Under the pieces are notes generated by a model that did not search any database, was not told the DNA's origin, and was given only the letters and a program-made list of their open reading frames with translations. 16,990 bases of DNA, taken from NCBI GenBank assembly GCA_050954595.1, contig JBPBQE010000334.1:1-16990 (forward strand), in the 5' to 3' direction. The position numbers and the translations under genes were made by a program. The stretch comes from JAVVHH01 sp050954595. Lineage in GTDB: Bacteria > Pseudomonadota > Alphaproteobacteria > Acetobacterales > Acetobacteraceae. Shown here in pieces: positions 1 to 8,454 of this stretch (the first letter of the stretch is position 1; each line of letters opens with the position of its first letter).

Positions 1-1065
1 GCCACCAACGAGGAACGCTTCAACCGCGCCGTGACCGGCATGTACGAGCCCGGCAGCACCTTCAAGCTGCAGACCGCGGCGATGACGCTCGATAGCGGTG
101 TGGGTCATCTGTGGAGCTCCTACGATGCAGCGAATCCCATCAGGATTGGCCGCTTCACCATCACCGACTTCGAGGGCAAGCACCGTGTGCTGAGCCTGCC
201 GGAGGTGATCGCCTATTCGTCCAACCTCGGCGCGGCGCACATGGCGCAGCAGATGGGCGCGGAGCGGCAACGCTCGTGGTTGCAGCAGATGGGGATGTTC
301 ACCCGCGTTGGCATCGAATTGCCCGAGCAGGGGCAGCCGATCGTGCAGCCGGCGAGCAACTGGAAAGAGGTCGTGACCATGACAGTCGGCTTCGGGCACG
401 GCATCGCCGTCTCGCCGCTGCACGTCGTTCGCGGCACGGCGGCGATCGCCAATGGCGGCACGGTGCTACGGCCGACGATCCTGGCGCCGGAGCCCGACAT
501 GGCGCCGCGTACGGGCACGCAGGTGATGCAGCATTCGACGTCAGACACGATGCGGCGGCTGATGCGGCTGGTGGTGACTGACGGTTACGGCAAGCCGGCG
601 GACGTGCCGGGCTATTTCGTAGGCGGAAAGACTGGCACGGCGGAGAAGAACTCCGGCCACGGCTACAAGAAGCACACCAACATTAGCGCGTTCATGAGCG
701 TGTTCCCGATGAACGCGCCGAAATACGCGGTGTATTTCATGCTCGACGAGCCCAAGGGCAACGCCAGCACCGGCGGCTACTCGACGGCGGGCGCGGTGAG
801 CGCACCGGGGGCGGGGCGGGTTATCGCGCGGATCGCGCCGATGCTGGGGCTGATGCCGGAAACCGGCGCACAGATGGCCGCAACGCAGGCGACGCTGGCG
901 ATGCCGCTGAACGTGGCTCGTCCGGCCGGGTATCATGACGCGCCGAAGCCGGCGGCACCGGCCAGCGCGTCGACCGGGGCGCCCATGGTCAAGATGCCCG
1001 GGCCAACGCCGGCCGGGCCGCGGCAGCGCGAGGCGAGCTATGTCATCCCCGCCACGGCTCGATGA
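1..1065 (+). CDS. ftsI: Septal peptidoglycan transpeptidase FtsI (PBP3), 3' part
   Basis: The frame is open from the first base and ends at TGA, giving 354 visible residues; the N-terminal membrane anchor and most of the non-catalytic domain lie upstream of the window. All three penicillin-binding transpeptidase motifs are visible: STFK (nucleophile Ser at visible residue 19, Lys 22), SSN (residues 73-75) and KTGTA (Lys 210). FtsI crosslinks septal peptidoglycan in the periplasm, working with FtsW, and is the classical beta-lactam target of division. Its place just before murE is the standard dcw position and separates it from the elongation paralogue PBP2. The last 50 or so residues form an Ala/Pro-rich tail with no domain I recognise. 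The 3' end overlaps murE by 26 bases. Confidence 0.95.
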   Translation, partial: ATNEERFNRAVTGMYEPGSTFKLQTAAMTLDSGVGHLWSSYDAANPIRIGRFTITDFEGKHRVLSLPEVIAYSSNLGAAHMAQQMGAERQRSWLQQMGMFTRVGIELPEQGQPIVQPASNWKEVVTMTVGFGHGIAVSPLHVVRGTAAIANGGTVLRPTILAPEPDMAPRTGTQVMQHSTSDTMRRLMRLVVTDGYGKPADVPGYFVGGKTGTAEKNSGHGYKKHTNISAFMSVFPMNAPKYAVYFMLDEPKGNASTGGYSTAGAVSAPGAGRVIARIAPMLGLMPETGAQMAATQATLAMPLNVARPAGYHDAPKPAAPASASTGAPMVKMPGPTPAGPRQREASYVIPATAR

Positions 1066-2461
1066 CATGCTGAGCGACGTCGGTCTACACACCGTGCCGG
1101 GTCTGCCTGGAGCGTTCTCCGGCGTGTCGGCGGATAGCCGTACGATCCGGCCGGGCATGCTCTATGCGGCTCTGCCTGGGACCCGGCTGGACGGTCGCGA
1201 CTTCATCGCCGATGCCGTGTTGCGCGGGGCTGCCGCCGTGCTGGCGCCGGAGGGCACGACCTGGCCCGACGGCGTTCCGCCAGTGCCGATGCTGATGGAC
1301 CCCGAACCGCGGCGCGCCCTGGCCCGCCTGGCCGCGTTGCAAGCCGGCACGCAGCCCGGCTGCGTCATCGCGGTGACCGGCACCAACGGCAAGACCAGCA
1401 CAGTTGAGTTCATTCGGCAGTTGAAGACGGCAGCCGGCAGCGTCGCGGCGAGCCTCGGCACGTTGGGCGTGATCGCGCCGGGTCACGCCGGCGGCGGCGG
1501 CCTGACCACGCCCGACCCGGTATCGCTGGCGCAGACGCTGGCCCTGCTGGCGCACGAATGTGTCGACACCGCCGCGATCGAGGCGTCGTCGCACGGATTG
1601 GACCAGTTCCGGCTCGACGGGCTGCGGCTCACGGCGGCCGGGTTCAGCAATCTCACCCGCGACCACCTGGATTATCACGGCACGCTGGAAGCCTACCGCG
1701 CTGCCAAGCTGCGACTGTTCCGCGAGTTGTTGCCGCAGGGAGCGCCGGCTGTGCTGAGCACGGCCCTCGACCTCGAGACAGCGGCGGCGATCCCCGGCGC
1801 CCATACGGTCGGCGAAGGCGGCACCCTGCTGAACCTGAGCCGCGCCGTGCCGCATCCGGGCGGTCAGATGCTGGACATAAAGGGCTTCGGCACCATCGAG
1901 TTGAAGCTGCCGGGTCGTTTCCAGGCCGACAACGCTCTGCTTGCTGCCGGCTTGGCGATGGTCACCGGCACCAGCGATGCTGTGGCACTGCTGGGCCGGC
2001 TGACCGGCGTGCGCGGGCGGATGGAGCTTGCCGCGGAGACCGGCGGGGCGGCGGTCTACGTCGATTACGCGCATACGCCGGACGCGCTGGAACGGCTGTT
2101 GCTCGCATTGCGGCCTCATACGGCGGGGCGGCTGCACATCGTCTTCGGCGCCGGCGGTGATCGTGACCGCGGCAAGCGCCCGCTCATGGGAGCCAGTGCC
2201 GCACGCCTGGCGGATCGCGTCATCGTCACCGACGACAATGCCCGCAGCGAGGACCCGGCCAGCATTCGCGCCGCCATTCGCGCGGCCTGCCCCGGCGCAA
2301 TCGAAATTGGCGACCGGGCCGCAGCCATCGCCGCCGGGCTCGAGGGTCTCCGCCCCGGCGACGTTCTGGTGGTCGCCGGCAAGGGTCACGAGCAGGGCCA
2401 GACCATTGGCGCCGAGACGATCCCGTTCGATGACGTCGCTACCGTGCAGCGGCTACTCTGA
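1040..2461 (+). CDS. murE: UDP-MurNAc-L-Ala-D-Glu:meso-diaminopimelate ligase MurE
   Basis: Cytoplasmic ATP-dependent ligase that adds the third stem-peptide residue, 473 aa from this start. It has an N-terminal nucleotide-sugar motif (ADSR, followed by PGMLYAAL), the Mur ligase P-loop GTNGKTS with Lys 118, EASSHGLDQ, NLTRDHLDYHG, DYAHTPDALE and GAGGDRDRGKR. The amino-acid recognition motif is D399-N400-A401-R402, where meso-DAP enzymes usually have DNPR; the Arg that binds the DAP carboxylate in characterised enzymes is kept, so meso-DAP remains the likely substrate. I chose ATG 1040 because GAGG (1030-1033) lies 6 bases before it. ATG 1067 is an alternative; the longer frame from 935 only reads through ftsI. 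It overlaps ftsI by 26 bases. Confidence 0.95.
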   Translation: MSSPPRLDDMLSDVGLHTVPGLPGAFSGVSADSRTIRPGMLYAALPGTRLDGRDFIADAVLRGAAAVLAPEGTTWPDGVPPVPMLMDPEPRRALARLAALQAGTQPGCVIAVTGTNGKTSTVEFIRQLKTAAGSVAASLGTLGVIAPGHAGGGGLTTPDPVSLAQTLALLAHECVDTAAIEASSHGLDQFRLDGLRLTAAGFSNLTRDHLDYHGTLEAYRAAKLRLFRELLPQGAPAVLSTALDLETAAAIPGAHTVGEGGTLLNLSRAVPHPGGQMLDIKGFGTIELKLPGRFQADNALLAAGLAMVTGTSDAVALLGRLTGVRGRMELAAETGGAAVYVDYAHTPDALERLLLALRPHTAGRLHIVFGAGGDRDRGKRPLMGASAARLADRVIVTDDNARSEDPASIRAAIRAACPGAIEIGDRAAAIAAGLEGLRPGDVLVVAGKGHEQGQTIGAETIPFDDVATVQRLL

Positions 2462-3792
2462 CCGCTCTTTGGGACAGCCCGGCGCTCGCCGCCGCGACGC
2501 GCGGGCACGCCACGGCGACCTTCGCCATCGCCGGCCTGTCGATCGACACGCGCACGCTGGTGCCCGGCGACCTGTTCATCGCTCTGGTGGGTGAACGGGA
2601 CGGGCATGAACACGTCGCTGCGGCGCTGGCCAAGGGCGCTGCCGCGGTGATGGTCCACCGGGCCGACAGCGTGCCGGCCGGTGCGCCCGCCTTGCTGGTG
2701 GATGACACGCTGACCGCCTTGCAGCGTGTCGGCGCGGCAGGACGGGCGCGGTTCGGCGGCCGGGTCGTGGCCGTGACGGGCAGCGTCGGCAAGACGACGA
2801 CCAAAGAGATGCTGCGCACGGTGCTCAGTGCATTCGGGCAGACCCATGCGGCCGTGGCTTCCTACAACAATCACTGGGGCCTGCCGCTGACGCTGGCGCG
2901 GCTGCCGGCCGATGCCGCGTTCTGCGTATGCGAGATCGGGATGAACAACCCGGGCGAGATCGAGCCGCTGGCCCGCATGGCGCAACCGGACGTCGCGGTC
3001 ATCACCAACATCGAGGCCGCCCATATCGGCCACCTCGGCAGCATCGAAGCCATTGCCGACGAGAAGGCAGCCATCCTGCGCGGCCTGCGCCCGGGCGGCA
3101 TCGCCGTGTTGCCGGCCGACAGCCCGCAATTCTCCCGCCTGCGGGCGCTCGCGGGCGAGACGCTGACGTTTGGGCGAAACGACGACGCCGACATGCACCT
3201 CGATGGCGAGACGGCCATCTTCCGCGGTCAGCGCATGACGTTGCCGCTCACCGCGCCCGGCGCCCACATGCGGATGGATGCCGCCGCGGCCCTCGCAGCC
3301 GTTGCAGCACTCGGGCTTGATCCGGCCGTGGCCGCAGCCGGGCTCGCCGAATTCCGCCCGCTCGGCGGTCGCGGCCTGCACCGGACGCTGGGAAACGTCA
3401 CGCTGCTCGACGAAAGCTATAACGCCAACACCGCCTCCATCCGGGCCTCTCTCGCGGTGTTGCGCAGCATGGGCGGCGCGCGCCGGGTCGCGGTGCTGGG
3501 TGACATGCTCGAGCTGGGCGCGTTCGGGCCGGCCGAACATGCAGGCCTGGCGCCAGACGTCAGTGCTGCCGCAGACGTGGTTTACGCCTGCGGCCCGCTG
3601 ATGCGGCATCTATTCGAGGCGCTCCCCGCCGCCCAGCGCGGCATCCTGGCCGACGATTCGGCCACCCTCGCCCCCATCGTCGCCGACGCCGTCCGGCCCG
3701 GCGACACCGTCTTGATCAAGGGCAGCCTCGGAACTCGGATGCGCCTGGTCGTCGCCGGTTTGGAAGCCCGGCTTTCGGAAAGCTTTCACTAA
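2458..3792 (+). CDS. murF: UDP-MurNAc-tripeptide:D-Ala-D-Ala ligase MurF, apparent CTG start
   Basis: Cytoplasmic ligase that adds D-Ala-D-Ala to complete the UDP-MurNAc-pentapeptide. From CTG 2458 it is 444 aa, close to the usual 450-470. Motifs: SIDTR (residues 28-32) with PGDLFIAL for the UDP-sugar domain, P-loop TGSVGKTTTK with Lys 112, EIGMNNPGEIE, ITNIEAAHIGHLG, DESYNANT, GDMLELG and KGSLGTRM. The start is odd. The frame is open back to 2434, yet it holds no ATG, GTG or TTG before GTG 2560. Starting at 2560 would delete the SIDTR strand and about 34 conserved-looking residues. The only reasonable codon is CTG 2458, which overlaps the murE stop as CTGA, exactly where an ATGA would be expected. 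No clear Shine-Dalgarno precedes it, so coupling to murE is likely. Gene identity is certain; the start is less so. Confidence 0.9.
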   Translation: MTALWDSPALAAATRGHATATFAIAGLSIDTRTLVPGDLFIALVGERDGHEHVAAALAKGAAAVMVHRADSVPAGAPALLVDDTLTALQRVGAAGRARFGGRVVAVTGSVGKTTTKEMLRTVLSAFGQTHAAVASYNNHWGLPLTLARLPADAAFCVCEIGMNNPGEIEPLARMAQPDVAVITNIEAAHIGHLGSIEAIADEKAAILRGLRPGGIAVLPADSPQFSRLRALAGETLTFGRNDDADMHLDGETAIFRGQRMTLPLTAPGAHMRMDAAAALAAVAALGLDPAVAAAGLAEFRPLGGRGLHRTLGNVTLLDESYNANTASIRASLAVLRSMGGARRVAVLGDMLELGAFGPAEHAGLAPDVSAAADVVYACGPLMRHLFEALPAAQRGILADDSATLAPIVADAVRPGDTVLIKGSLGTRMRLVVAGLEARLSESFH

Positions 3793-4881
3793 TTGCTCTA
3801 CAATCTCGCCCGCCCGTATGCCGACCAGTACATCGTGGCAAACCTGTTCCGTTACCTCACCTTCCGGTCGGGTGCGGCCTGCCTGACGGCGCTGTTCCTC
3901 AGCTTCGTGCTCGGCCCGATGGTGATCCGCTGGTTGCGCTCGGTGCAGCGCGGCGGCCAGCCGATCCGTGAGGACGGTCCGGCCCGGCATCTGGTCGAGA
4001 AGAAAGGCACGCCGACCATGGGCGGCGTGCTGATCCTGCTATCGCTGTCGATCTCGACGCTGCTGTGGGCGGACCTGACCAACGGCTTCGTCTGGGCGGT
4101 GCTGCTGCTGACGCTCGGCTATGGCGCGATCGGGTTCGTGGACGACTTCCTCAAGCTGTCGCGGCGCAACACCAAGGGCGTCTCGGGCCGCCACAAGATG
4201 ATCGCGCAGCTCGTCATGGGACTGATCTGCTCGATCGCGCTGATGTCCATGATCCGCGGGCCGCTCGGCACCGGGCTGACGCTGCCGGTGTTCAAGGAAG
4301 TGCTGATCCCGTTCGGCTACGCGTTCCCGCTGGTCGGCATGGTGGTCATGGTCGGCGCGAGCAACGCGGTGAACCTGACCGACGGACTGGACGGACTGGC
4401 GATCGTGCCGACCATCATCGCGTCGGGCGTGTTCGCGCTGATCTCTTACCTGGTCGGCAACCGCGTCTTTGCCGACTACCTCCAACTGCACCCGGTGCCG
4501 GGCGTCGGCGAGTTGGGCGTATTCCTGGCCGGGCTGATCGGCGCCGGACTAGGCTTCCTGTGGTACAACGCCCCGCCGGCCGCCGTGTTCATGGGCGACA
4601 CGGGCAGCCTAGCGCTGGGCGGTGCCCTGGGTGCGGTGGCGGTGGCGACCAAGCACGAGCTGGTGCTGGCCATTGTCGGCGGGCTATTCGTGCTCGAGAC
4701 CGTGTCCGTCATCATCCAGGTGTTCTGGTACAAGCGGACCGGGCGGCGCGTGTTCTTGATGGCGCCGTTGCACCACCATTACGAGAAAAAAGGCTGGTCG
4801 GAGCCGACGATCGTGATCCGGTTCTGGATCGTGTCGATGATCCTGGCGCTGGTCGGTCTAGCCACGTTGAAAATCCGATGA
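3793..4881 (+). CDS. mraY: Phospho-MurNAc-pentapeptide transferase MraY (lipid I synthesis), TTG start
   Basis: Polytopic inner-membrane enzyme that transfers phospho-MurNAc-pentapeptide from UDP to undecaprenyl phosphate, making lipid I. It is 362 aa, the normal family length, with about ten hydrophobic segments. Signatures: EDGPARHL and GTPTMGG near residues 56-76, VDDFLK with Asp 117/118, NLTDGLDGLA at 194-203, FMGDTGS with Asp 269, and the HHH cluster at 327-329 in PLHHHYEKKG. These carry the Mg-binding and active-site residues of the family. The start is TTG, directly abutting the murF stop TAA with no spacer. The N-terminus it gives, MLYNLARP followed by YLTFRSG, matches the usual MraY beginning. 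GGAAAG at 3777-3782 could serve as ribosome-binding site with 10-base spacing. Confidence 0.95.
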   Translation: MLYNLARPYADQYIVANLFRYLTFRSGAACLTALFLSFVLGPMVIRWLRSVQRGGQPIREDGPARHLVEKKGTPTMGGVLILLSLSISTLLWADLTNGFVWAVLLLTLGYGAIGFVDDFLKLSRRNTKGVSGRHKMIAQLVMGLICSIALMSMIRGPLGTGLTLPVFKEVLIPFGYAFPLVGMVVMVGASNAVNLTDGLDGLAIVPTIIASGVFALISYLVGNRVFADYLQLHPVPGVGELGVFLAGLIGAGLGFLWYNAPPAAVFMGDTGSLALGGALGAVAVATKHELVLAIVGGLFVLETVSVIIQVFWYKRTGRRVFLMAPLHHHYEKKGWSEPTIVIRFWIVSMILALVGLATLKIR

Positions 4882-6209
4882 CGGGCCTGTTCGCCGGCGA
4901 ACGCTATGCGGTAGTGGGGCTCGGCCGCAACGGGCTGCCGGTCGCGCACGCGCTGCTGGAGATGGGCGCCGACGTCGCCGTTTGGGACGATCGCGGCATC
5001 CCCTCCGGCCTGGTAGCGCTGCCGCAACCGTTCGACCTCGCCGGCTACACGGCGCTGGTGCTGAGCCCCGGCATCCCGCACACGCTGCCGACCGTCCATC
5101 CCGCCGCCGCCGCCGCCAATACCGCAGGCATTCCCATCCTGTCGGACGCCGAGTTGCTTTACCTCGCGACCCGGCGCCGCGGTTCCGCCGCCCGCTTCGC
5201 CGGCATCACCGGCACCAACGGCAAGAGCACCACTACGGCGCTGTTGCACCACATGCTCGTCTCGGCCGGCCGCGAAGCGGTGGCCGGCGGCAATCTGGGC
5301 ACACCCGCGCTCACCCTGCCGCCGTTGGGCGATACCGGCGTCTATGTGCTGGAAATGTCGTCCTACATGTTGGAGCGCCTGCACAGCTTGCGCTTCGACG
5401 TGGCCTGCCTGCTCAACCTGAGCCCCGACCATCTGGACCGTCACGGCTCGATGGACGGCTACGCGGCGGCCAAGCTGCACATCTTCGATCGGCAGGAAGC
5501 CGGCGATACCGCCGTGCTCGGGATCGATGATGAAATGACGGCGTCGCTGCCGATCGCCGGGCTACGCATCTCGGGGGAGCGTCCCGCCGATGTCTGGTGC
5601 GATCGTGGCATCCTGCGCGACGCGACCGGTCCGATCGTCGACATGACCGACGCCGCCGCCCTGCCCGGCTCGCACAATGCGCAGAATGCCGCCGCCGCCG
5701 CCGCGATGGCCGCCGCTCTCGGCCTCGACCGCGCCGCCATCGCCGCCGGGATCGTCAGCTTCCCCGGCCTGCCGCACCGTCAGCAGCCCGTCGCCCGGAT
5801 CGACGGCATCGACTGGGTCAACGACAGCAAGGCCACCAATGCCGACGCCGCCGCCCGCGCGCTGGCCTGCTACCAGCGGATCGTCTGGATCGCCGGCGGC
5901 GTGTCCAAGGCCGGCGGCATCGCCGACCTCGCTCCCTTCTTCCCGCGCCTGGCGCACACGCTGCTGATCGGCCGCGACGCGCCGATCCTGGCCGAGACGC
6001 TCGCCGCCGCAGCCGTGCCCTATACCGAGTGCGGCACGCTCGACATTGCCTGCGAGACCGCGCTCCGCATCGCGCCATCCCTCGGTGCCGACACCGTGCT
6101 GCTCTCGCCCGCCTGCGCCAGCTTCGACCAGTTCAGCGGCTTCGAAGCCCGCGGTGACCGTTTCGCCGATCTTGCCGCAACCATGCACGCCATTCGGGAG
6201 CCCGCCTGA
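4878..6209 (+). CDS. murD: UDP-MurNAc-L-Ala:D-Glu ligase MurD
   Basis: Cytoplasmic ligase that adds D-glutamate as the second stem-peptide residue, 443 aa. It opens with a Rossmann-type UDP-sugar site (VVGLGRNGLP), then has the P-loop GTNGKST with Lys 116, LNLSPDHLDRHG, NDSKATNADA, IAGGVSKAGG and the C-terminal LSPACASFDQF, which marks MurD rather than MurC, MurE or MurF. The usual ELSSFQLE reads EMSSYMLE here, a mild variant. The ATG overlaps the mraY stop as ATGA. No good Shine-Dalgarno precedes it, so re-initiation after mraY is likely. The same frame stays open far upstream inside mraY, but that part is only a shadow of mraY. Confidence 0.95.
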   Translation: MTGLFAGERYAVVGLGRNGLPVAHALLEMGADVAVWDDRGIPSGLVALPQPFDLAGYTALVLSPGIPHTLPTVHPAAAAANTAGIPILSDAELLYLATRRRGSAARFAGITGTNGKSTTTALLHHMLVSAGREAVAGGNLGTPALTLPPLGDTGVYVLEMSSYMLERLHSLRFDVACLLNLSPDHLDRHGSMDGYAAAKLHIFDRQEAGDTAVLGIDDEMTASLPIAGLRISGERPADVWCDRGILRDATGPIVDMTDAAALPGSHNAQNAAAAAAMAAALGLDRAAIAAGIVSFPGLPHRQQPVARIDGIDWVNDSKATNADAAARALACYQRIVWIAGGVSKAGGIADLAPFFPRLAHTLLIGRDAPILAETLAAAAVPYTECGTLDIACETALRIAPSLGADTVLLSPACASFDQFSGFEARGDRFADLAATMHAIREPA

Positions 6210-7339
6210 TGCGCCTCGCCAATTCCGACGACTCCGTCCTCGGCCGCTGGTGGCTCACGGTCGACCGCTGGACTTTGTTCGCGGTCGCGACCCTGATCGG
6301 CTTCGGCTACATCATGATGCTTGCCGCCTCGCCCGCGGTGGCCGAGCGCATCCACGTCAGCCGTGACGCCTTTATCGTCAAGCAGGTGGTGTTCCTCTGC
6401 CTGGCCAGCCTGATCGTGGTCGCCGTCTCGCTGCTGACCCCGCGGCAGGTCCGTCGGCTCGCCGTGATCGGTTGCGGCATCTCGATCCTGCTCACCGCCT
6501 GGACCATCGGGCACGGCGTGGACATCAAGGGCGCGCGGCGTTGGATTAACCTGCCCGGCATGACGCTGCAGCCGAGCGAGTTCATCAAGCCCTGCTTCGC
6601 CGTGGTCACCGCCTGGCTGCTGACCGAGCTGCAATGGGGCCGCCGCACCTCCGGTATGCTCGCGGCCGGCGCGGTGTTCGGGATCATCGCGCTGCTGCTG
6701 AAGTCGCAACCGGACATGGGCATGCTTGCCGTGGTCGGCTGCGTGTTCTTCGTGCAGCTGTTCATCGCCGGGCTGAATCTGGTGATGGTCGGTTTCGGCG
6801 CCGGCGCCATCGGGGTCGCCGCGGTCGCCGCCTACACGTTCTTCCCACACGTCCGTAGCCGCGTGACCCGCTTCCTCGACCCAGCCGCCGGCGACAACTA
6901 CCAGGTCACCACCGCGCTCGAGGCGTTCGGCAATGGCGGGTTGCTGGGCCGTGGGCCGGGTGAAGGCCGGGTCAAGGACGTGCTGCCAGACGCCCATGCG
7001 GACTTCGTGTTTGCCGTGATGGGCGAGGAATTCGGCCTGATCGTGTGCGTTTTCGTGCTCGGCATTTTCGGCTTCATCGTGCTGCGCGGGCTCATCAAGC
7101 TGATCGCCGAGCATGACCTGTTCGTCGTGCTGGCGGCGTCCGGCCTGGTGACCAGCTTTGGGCTGCAGAGCTTCATCAACATGGCGTCCTCGCTGCACCT
7201 GATCCCAACCAAGGGCATGACGCTGCCCTTCGTCTCCTACGGCGGCTCCTCCGTGCTGGCGATCGCGCTCGGCATCGGCATGCTGCTTGCACTCACCCGC
7301 CAGCGGGGCCGCAACGAGATCTGGGAGGGCGCACGATGA
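6209..7339 (+). CDS. ftsW: Septal peptidoglycan glycosyltransferase FtsW
   Basis: Polytopic SEDS-family membrane protein, 376 aa, which polymerises lipid II into glycan strands at the septum in partnership with FtsI. Hydrophobic segments run through the whole length. SEDS signatures: GARRWINL with PSEFIKP near 109-130, YQVTTALEAFGNGG, GRGPGEGRVKDVLPDAHADF with the catalytic-position Asp at residue 265, and LIPTKGMTLPFVSYGGSS near the C-terminus. FtsW is preferred over RodA from its place between murD and murG and the wording of the last motif. The start shares one base with the murD stop (TGATG), and GGGAG at 6196-6200 lies 8 bases before it. Confidence 0.95.
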   Translation: MRLANSDDSVLGRWWLTVDRWTLFAVATLIGFGYIMMLAASPAVAERIHVSRDAFIVKQVVFLCLASLIVVAVSLLTPRQVRRLAVIGCGISILLTAWTIGHGVDIKGARRWINLPGMTLQPSEFIKPCFAVVTAWLLTELQWGRRTSGMLAAGAVFGIIALLLKSQPDMGMLAVVGCVFFVQLFIAGLNLVMVGFGAGAIGVAAVAAYTFFPHVRSRVTRFLDPAAGDNYQVTTALEAFGNGGLLGRGPGEGRVKDVLPDAHADFVFAVMGEEFGLIVCVFVLGIFGFIVLRGLIKLIAEHDLFVVLAASGLVTSFGLQSFINMASSLHLIPTKGMTLPFVSYGGSSVLAIALGIGMLLALTRQRGRNEIWEGAR

Positions 7340-8454
7340 GAGGCAATGCAGTGCGGCCGATCGTCATTGCCGCCGGCGGCACGGGCGGGCATTTCTTTCC
7401 GGCCGAAGCGTTGGCGAGCGAGCTGATCCGCCGGGGTTACCGCATCGCGCTGATGACCGATAGCCGCAGCGGCGGTGAGCGTTCGGCGGTGTTCGCCGGG
7501 CGCGAGGTGTTCGTCCTGCCCGGCGCCGGCATTGCCGGCCGTGGCCTTCTGCGCGGTGCCAAGGCGACGATCGCACTCGCCCGCGGCACGCTCGAAGCCC
7601 GGCGCGTGCTGGCCCGGCTCAACCCGGCCGTGATGATCGGCTTCGGCGGCTACCCGTCCGTGCCGCCAGTGTTGGCCGCCGGGCTGATGCGGCGCCGCAA
7701 GCCGACGGTCATCCTGCACGAGCAGAACGCCGTGCTCGGCCGTGCCAACCGCATGCTGGCCCGCTTCGCCGATTGGCTGGCGCTCGGCGTCGCCCAGACC
7801 CGCGCGCTGCCGTCGCATCCGCCGACACGGGCGACCGGCAACCCGGTCCGTCCCGAGATCGCAGCACTCGCCGGCAACACCTACGTGCCGCCCGAGCCCG
7901 GCGCGCCGCTACACGTTTTGGTCACCGGCGGCAGTCAGGGTGCCCGCATCTTCAGCAACGCCCTGCCGGCCGCGCTCGGACTGCTCCCCGCGGCGTTGCG
8001 CGCGCGCTTACGCATGACCCAGCAATGCCGCCCGGAGGATTTGGAGCGCGTGCGCGCCACCTACGCCAAGCTCGGCATCCAGGCCGAACTGTCACCGTTC
8101 TTCGCCGACATGGCGCAGCGCCTGGCCAGCACCGACCTCGTGATCGCCCGTGCCGGCGCCAGCACCGTGGCCGAGTTGGCCATCGCCGGCCGCCCTGCGC
8201 TGCTGGTGCCGTTCCCGCATGCGATCGACAACCACCAGCTCGACAACGCCCGCGCGATCGACGCGCTGGTGATCGAGCAATCCGACTTCGAAAGCCGCCC
8301 CGAATTGCTGGCCGAGAAGTTGCTCCCTCGACTGCAATCGCCGGACTGGCTGGTCATCGCCGCGCACGCCATCGCGCAGCACGCGATCCCCGATGCCGCC
8401 GCGCGCCTGGCCGATCTCGTCGAGACGGCTCTGACCAAGGAAGTCACAGTATGA
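7336..8454 (+). CDS. murG: UDP-GlcNAc:lipid I N-acetylglucosaminyltransferase MurG (lipid II synthesis)
   Basis: Peripheral inner-membrane GT-B glycosyltransferase (GT28) that adds GlcNAc to lipid I on the cytoplasmic face. It is 372 aa. The first glycine loop AAGGTGGHFFPA includes His 19; then come GFGGYPSVPP, LHEQNAVLGRANR, the second domain's VTGGSQGARIFS, and the donor-site stretch RAGASTVAELAIAGRPALLVPFP with DNHQLDNA. All MurG hallmarks are present. ATG overlaps the ftsW stop as ATGA. A strong Shine-Dalgarno GGGAGGG (7323-7329) lies 6 bases upstream, the clearest ribosome-binding site in the operon. Confidence 0.96.
   Translation: MRGNAVRPIVIAAGGTGGHFFPAEALASELIRRGYRIALMTDSRSGGERSAVFAGREVFVLPGAGIAGRGLLRGAKATIALARGTLEARRVLARLNPAVMIGFGGYPSVPPVLAAGLMRRRKPTVILHEQNAVLGRANRMLARFADWLALGVAQTRALPSHPPTRATGNPVRPEIAALAGNTYVPPEPGAPLHVLVTGGSQGARIFSNALPAALGLLPAALRARLRMTQQCRPEDLERVRATYAKLGIQAELSPFFADMAQRLASTDLVIARAGASTVAELAIAGRPALLVPFPHAIDNHQLDNARAIDALVIEQSDFESRPELLAEKLLPRLQSPDWLVIAAHAIAQHAIPDAAARLADLVETALTKEVTV

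Noticed and set aside
2459..2559. Gap between murE and a GTG-started murF, possibly holding a regulatory element
   Set aside because: The stretch translates in the murF frame into the conserved MurF N-terminus, so it is coding and not a spacer.
4065..4877. Upstream in-frame extension of murD through mraY
   Set aside because: The extension is Arg/Gly-rich out-of-frame mraY with no domain; MurD starts properly at ATG 4878. The same logic rejects extensions of murE (935-1039), murC (7773-8450), murB (9788-9877) and ftsQ (11409-11831).
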